Of a stretch of 19,325 nucleotides of DNA, positions 17,109 through 19,325 are shown piece after piece. The stretch is from Butyriboletus loyo. Its lineage: Eukaryota > Basidiomycota > Agaricomycetes > Boletales > Boletaceae. The position numbers and the translations under genes are program-made. The notes below the pieces were generated by a model. That model did no database searches, was not told the origin of the DNA, and saw only the letters and a program-made list of their open reading frames with translations. The DNA lies in NCBI GenBank assembly GCA_038093515.1, contig JBBPSI010000357.1, positions 1-19,325 of the forward strand, given 5' to 3'. Positions within the stretch are counted from its first letter, which is position 1, and the number at the start of each line of letters is the position of its first letter.

Positions 17109-17116
17109 TCATACTC

Positions 17117-18994
17117 CTAATGGAGGTGGCTCGTCAGCTCTTTGTTGATTTGAAGGTGGGGTGTTAGATGTACTATCTTCATCATCTCCATGTTCATCGG
17201 CATCTGTTGGAAGAATAGGAGGCGGAATTGCGACTTGTCTGTCGTTCTGTTCTTTGGAACAATGTGGGAAGTTTTCTTCGTCTCAAAAGTTGCAACAGAC
17301 TCTACTAGAACTTGTCTTTGGGTTGGAGACCAAAAGCGATAGCCTTTGGTGCCAGATTCATATCCAATGAAGGTGGCTTGTTCCGATTTCAGAGACAATT
17401 TGTTTTTCCTGAGTTCCTTCTTTATAAAAACATATGCATGACATCCAAATACCCAGAAATAAGAGATATCCGGTTTCTCCCCAGAGAACATCTCGATGGG
17501 GGTTTTCCAATTATGACGATGCATCGGTTGGCAATTGTAGATATGAAGTGAGGTTTTGGTTGCGTCCTGCCAGAAGACTTTTGGTAGACAGGCAGTATGG
17601 CGCATGGCTTCTTCTTTTTCCAGGATGGTTCTATTAAATTGCTCTGCACGTCCGTTCTGTTGAGGGGTGTGAGGTACAGAGAGCTGATGCTCAATGCCCC
17701 TGGACGAGAGGAACGTCCGAATGTCTTTAGACATGTATTCCCCCCCACAATCCGAACGGACAGCAAGAAGCAAAGACTGGGTCTGTCTTTCAGCCCAGAT
17801 GACCACTTCCTTAAAAGCGTCAGCCGCCTCAGATTTAAGGCACAAAAACCGCACAACTGCAAAAGCAGAGAAGTCATCGATAAAAGTTAAAATGTAGTGC
17901 TTCTGAGTCCGAGAGTGTGTGGGGAATTTGACCAAGTCAGAATGCACTAGCCCAAGGACCCGAGATGCGCGTTTGGATGAAGGCGCATAGGGACGTTCAT
18001 GCATCTTGCCTAAGGCACAGCCTCGACAAGGAATGATGTCAGAAGGTTCAGGTATTAACGGCATACCCTTAACGTTCTTGTAAGCATGGCGTAACACATT
18101 CTTGGATGGATGACCAAAACAGTGGTGCCACAATGAAGAAGATCCTACATCCTGCAAGGAGTGGATCCCGACATCTGGAGTTAGCATTTTAGCCTGAAAC
18201 CAGTGGAGGGGATTGTTCGGAAGCAAGGCAGAAGCCTGCACTACCAAACGTCCTTGAGGGTTCCAAATCTTGGTTTGATTGGTTATTTCGCATCGATAAC
18301 CTTCTTTGGTTAGAGCGGTGACCGATAAGAGTCTATGGGCTGCTTGAGGCACATACCAAACTCCTGTAAGCTCCAAAGGAATGGGCTTATCCTTCCCTAG
18401 TCGCTGTGATAACAACACAGTGCCAGGTCCAAACATCTTCATGGTTGCGCCATGTGCTGTGATCGCAATTCTCTCGGTATCACCGAGATCCATGAAGTCT
18501 ACAACGTGTGGTGTGACATGGTCTGTACAACCGCTGTCAATCATCCAGGCGTTGGAAAGAAGATCCTTCTTTGAAGGGACATCTCCGGATGTGTAAGCTC
18601 CCGCAATATACAGATCACCAAGATCGAATTCATCGTTGTAATCATATACAGCATCATAGTCCTCAGCGTCTCGCTGGTATGTAGAGTCCCAGACATTTAT
18701 GTCACGGGAGTCAAGACCGTGCTTCCAAGTGCCATCAGCACGACGAGCAGTGTTTCCATAAAAGGATTCCTCATCCTTCTCATCGATCGACTCTAGAAAA
18801 GTCGAAAGACGGACTGCTTTTGCTTTGCGTTCCTTCTTCTTCGGCTGACCACGAGACCCTGAAGGTTTAGAGGGAATCGCGGCGTTTCCGAAAGGAGTGT
18901 GAAGAAGAAGACGCATTAGCATCTCCATCCTCGAAATAAGGTGATGCGAGGGGTGGTCCCATCGGATCATCATCTCCCCAACCAGCTTGACCAA
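17117..18994 (-). CDS. Copia Pol, protease and integrase segment
   Basis: A 625-residue frame. Aspartic protease active site DSG at 153-155 (AWMIDSGCTDHVTP). GAG-pre-integrase zinc site: WHHCFGHPS (289-297) and CRGCALGK (323-330). Integrase catalytic triad D353 (HSDLV), D415 (SDCGGEY) and E451 (QQNGRAEQ), with 35 residues between the last two, so the core looks intact. From about residue 570 the frame becomes unlike the family: the Asp/Pro-rich linker continues in another frame, so a frameshift lies near 17255-17275. The ATG at 18994 is not the true start; the first ~34 residues overlap the end of gag out of frame. Confidence 0.9.
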   Translation of the reverse strand: MVKLVGEMMIRWDHPSHHLISRMEMLMRLLLHTPFGNAAIPSKPSGSRGQPKKKERKAKAVRLSTFLESIDEKDEESFYGNTARRADGTWKHGLDSRDINVWDSTYQRDAEDYDAVYDYNDEFDLGDLYIAGAYTSGDVPSKKDLLSNAWMIDSGCTDHVTPHVVDFMDLGDTERIAITAHGATMKMFGPGTVLLSQRLGKDKPIPLELTGVWYVPQAAHRLLSVTALTKEGYRCEITNQTKIWNPQGRLVVQASALLPNNPLHWFQAKMLTPDVGIHSLQDVGSSSLWHHCFGHPSKNVLRHAYKNVKGMPLIPEPSDIIPCRGCALGKMHERPYAPSSKRASRVLGLVHSDLVKFPTHSRTQKHYILTFIDDFSAFAVVRFLCLKSEAADAFKEVVIWAERQTQSLLLAVRSDCGGEYMSKDIRTFLSSRGIEHQLSVPHTPQQNGRAEQFNRTILEKEEAMRHTACLPKVFWQDATKTSLHIYNCQPMHRHNWKTPIEMFSGEKPDISYFWVFGCHAYVFIKKELRKNKLSLKSEQATFIGYESGTKGYRFWSPTQRQVLVESVATFETKKTSHIVPKNRTTDKSQFRLLFFQQMPMNMEMMKIVHLTPHLQINKELTSHLH

Positions 18995-19325
18995 CGGTTG
19001 ATTCAGTTTCCATCAGGAAATCTGTAAGTGTGTGGTCACCTAGTTGTGTTTTGCCCAACTCTACAATGTTGGCAAATCCGTCCATGTCCATCTCCACTTC
19101 ATTTGCACGTCCTTTCCCTTTTCCCTTTCCTCGACGTGTCTTGAAACCGGAGCGATTGTTTGTTCGCTCATTACGGTTTGCTCTGGATCCTGAAGGTCCT
19201 CCATAAGGCGTCGCAGGCATAAGGTTTTGCTGCTGCCTTTGCTGCTGCAGTTGGAACAGCTTCTTCTGTCCAGGATGACCACGTCCACCAGAAGGTTGTT
19301 GAGGTCGAGCCTGATTGTTCCAATT
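18867..19325 (-). CDS. Copia Gag C-terminal segment (5' partial)
   Basis: The frame is open to the right edge and reads, from there, a Gln-rich stretch, GGPSGSRANRNERTNNRS, a basic KTRRGKGKGKGR run and an acidic tail, ending at TAA 18867. The basic patch suits a nucleic-acid-binding Gag C-terminus. The domain recognised in most copia Gags and any CCHC knuckle would lie further right. It overlaps the protease/integrase frame by 128 bp in a different frame (+1 relative to gag). The overlap contains a TCT-rich microsatellite. Confidence 0.75.
   Translation of the reverse strand, partial: NWNNQARPQQPSGGRGHPGQKKLFQLQQQRQQQNLMPATPYGGPSGSRANRNERTNNRSGFKTRRGKGKGKGRANEVEMDMDGFANIVELGKTQLGDHTLTDFLMETESTVGQAGWGDDDPMGPPLASPYFEDGDANASSSSHSFRKRRDSL

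Larger units (their letters stand above)
13770..19325 (-). mobile_element. Ty1/copia retrotransposon, degraded, 5' end outside the window
   Basis: Read on the minus strand: end of gag, protease, integrase, reverse transcriptase, RNase H, polypurine tract, then the 3' LTR. The integrase-before-RT order identifies Ty1/copia. The pol region is broken by a frame change near 17255-17275 and by TGA codons at 17109-17111, 15672-15674 and 15612-15614; gag and pol are in different overlapping frames. The copy is therefore not autonomous as it stands. Its LTR abuts the coding sequence of the DUF3638 gene. Confidence 0.9.

Noticed and set aside
1..19325. CRISPR arrays, rRNA, tRNA, prokaryotic operons or ribosome binding sites
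   Set aside because: None seen; spliceosomal introns and retrotransposons show that this is eukaryotic nuclear DNA.

Overview
The window looks like nuclear DNA of a filamentous basidiomycete, most likely an Agaricomycete. Evidence: GT-AG introns of 53-57 nt, a HET-domain gene of a type common in mushroom-forming fungi, a DUF3638/DUF3645 giant-protein gene, and chromodomain Ty3/gypsy and Ty1/copia retrotransposons. I cannot name a species. Nothing prokaryotic was seen: no operons, no ribosome binding sites, no CRISPR. Several open frames start at non-ATG codons, so frames matter more here than nominal starts.

Layout. (1) 1-2494, plus strand: 3' end of a Ty3/gypsy chromovirus, comprising the integrase tail with chromodomain, a separate ORF with three zinc knuckles downstream of pol, a polypurine tract and a 427-bp 3' LTR with perfect 7-bp terminal inverted repeats. 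(2) 2495-4058: no intact gene; a possible diverged LTR relic and a decayed transposase-like helix-turn-helix fragment. (3) 4059-6194 (possibly to 6343 through one intron), minus: a HET-domain protein with C-terminal membrane segments, the only apparently intact host gene. (4) 6344-8422: no recognised gene, but a 97-bp inverted copy of part of the neighbouring gene lies at 8048-8144, just beyond a perfect 20-bp palindrome. (5) 8423-13769, minus: the C-terminal ~1,680 codons of a DUF3638/DUF3645 gene, in five exon segments, with two in-frame stops inside conserved blocks, a probable frameshift, and no 5' half. (6) 13770-19325, minus: a Ty1/copia element (LTR, RNase H, RT, integrase, protease, end of gag) running off the right edge and carrying three TGA stops and frame breaks.

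How the parts fit. The copia LTR appears to have landed inside the DUF3638 gene, cutting it from its N-terminal half and promoter; the stops and the frameshift fit later decay. The DUF3638 remnant carries, in order, GEGKSS, DESD, RGTDLKL and QG..R.R, an arrangement resembling a SecA-like superfamily 2 ATPase. That resemblance is the most biologically interesting reading I can offer. The other structural oddity is the gypsy zinc-knuckle ORF, separated from pol by one in-frame stop and nine bases. I found no new defence or metabolic system that the sequence would support.
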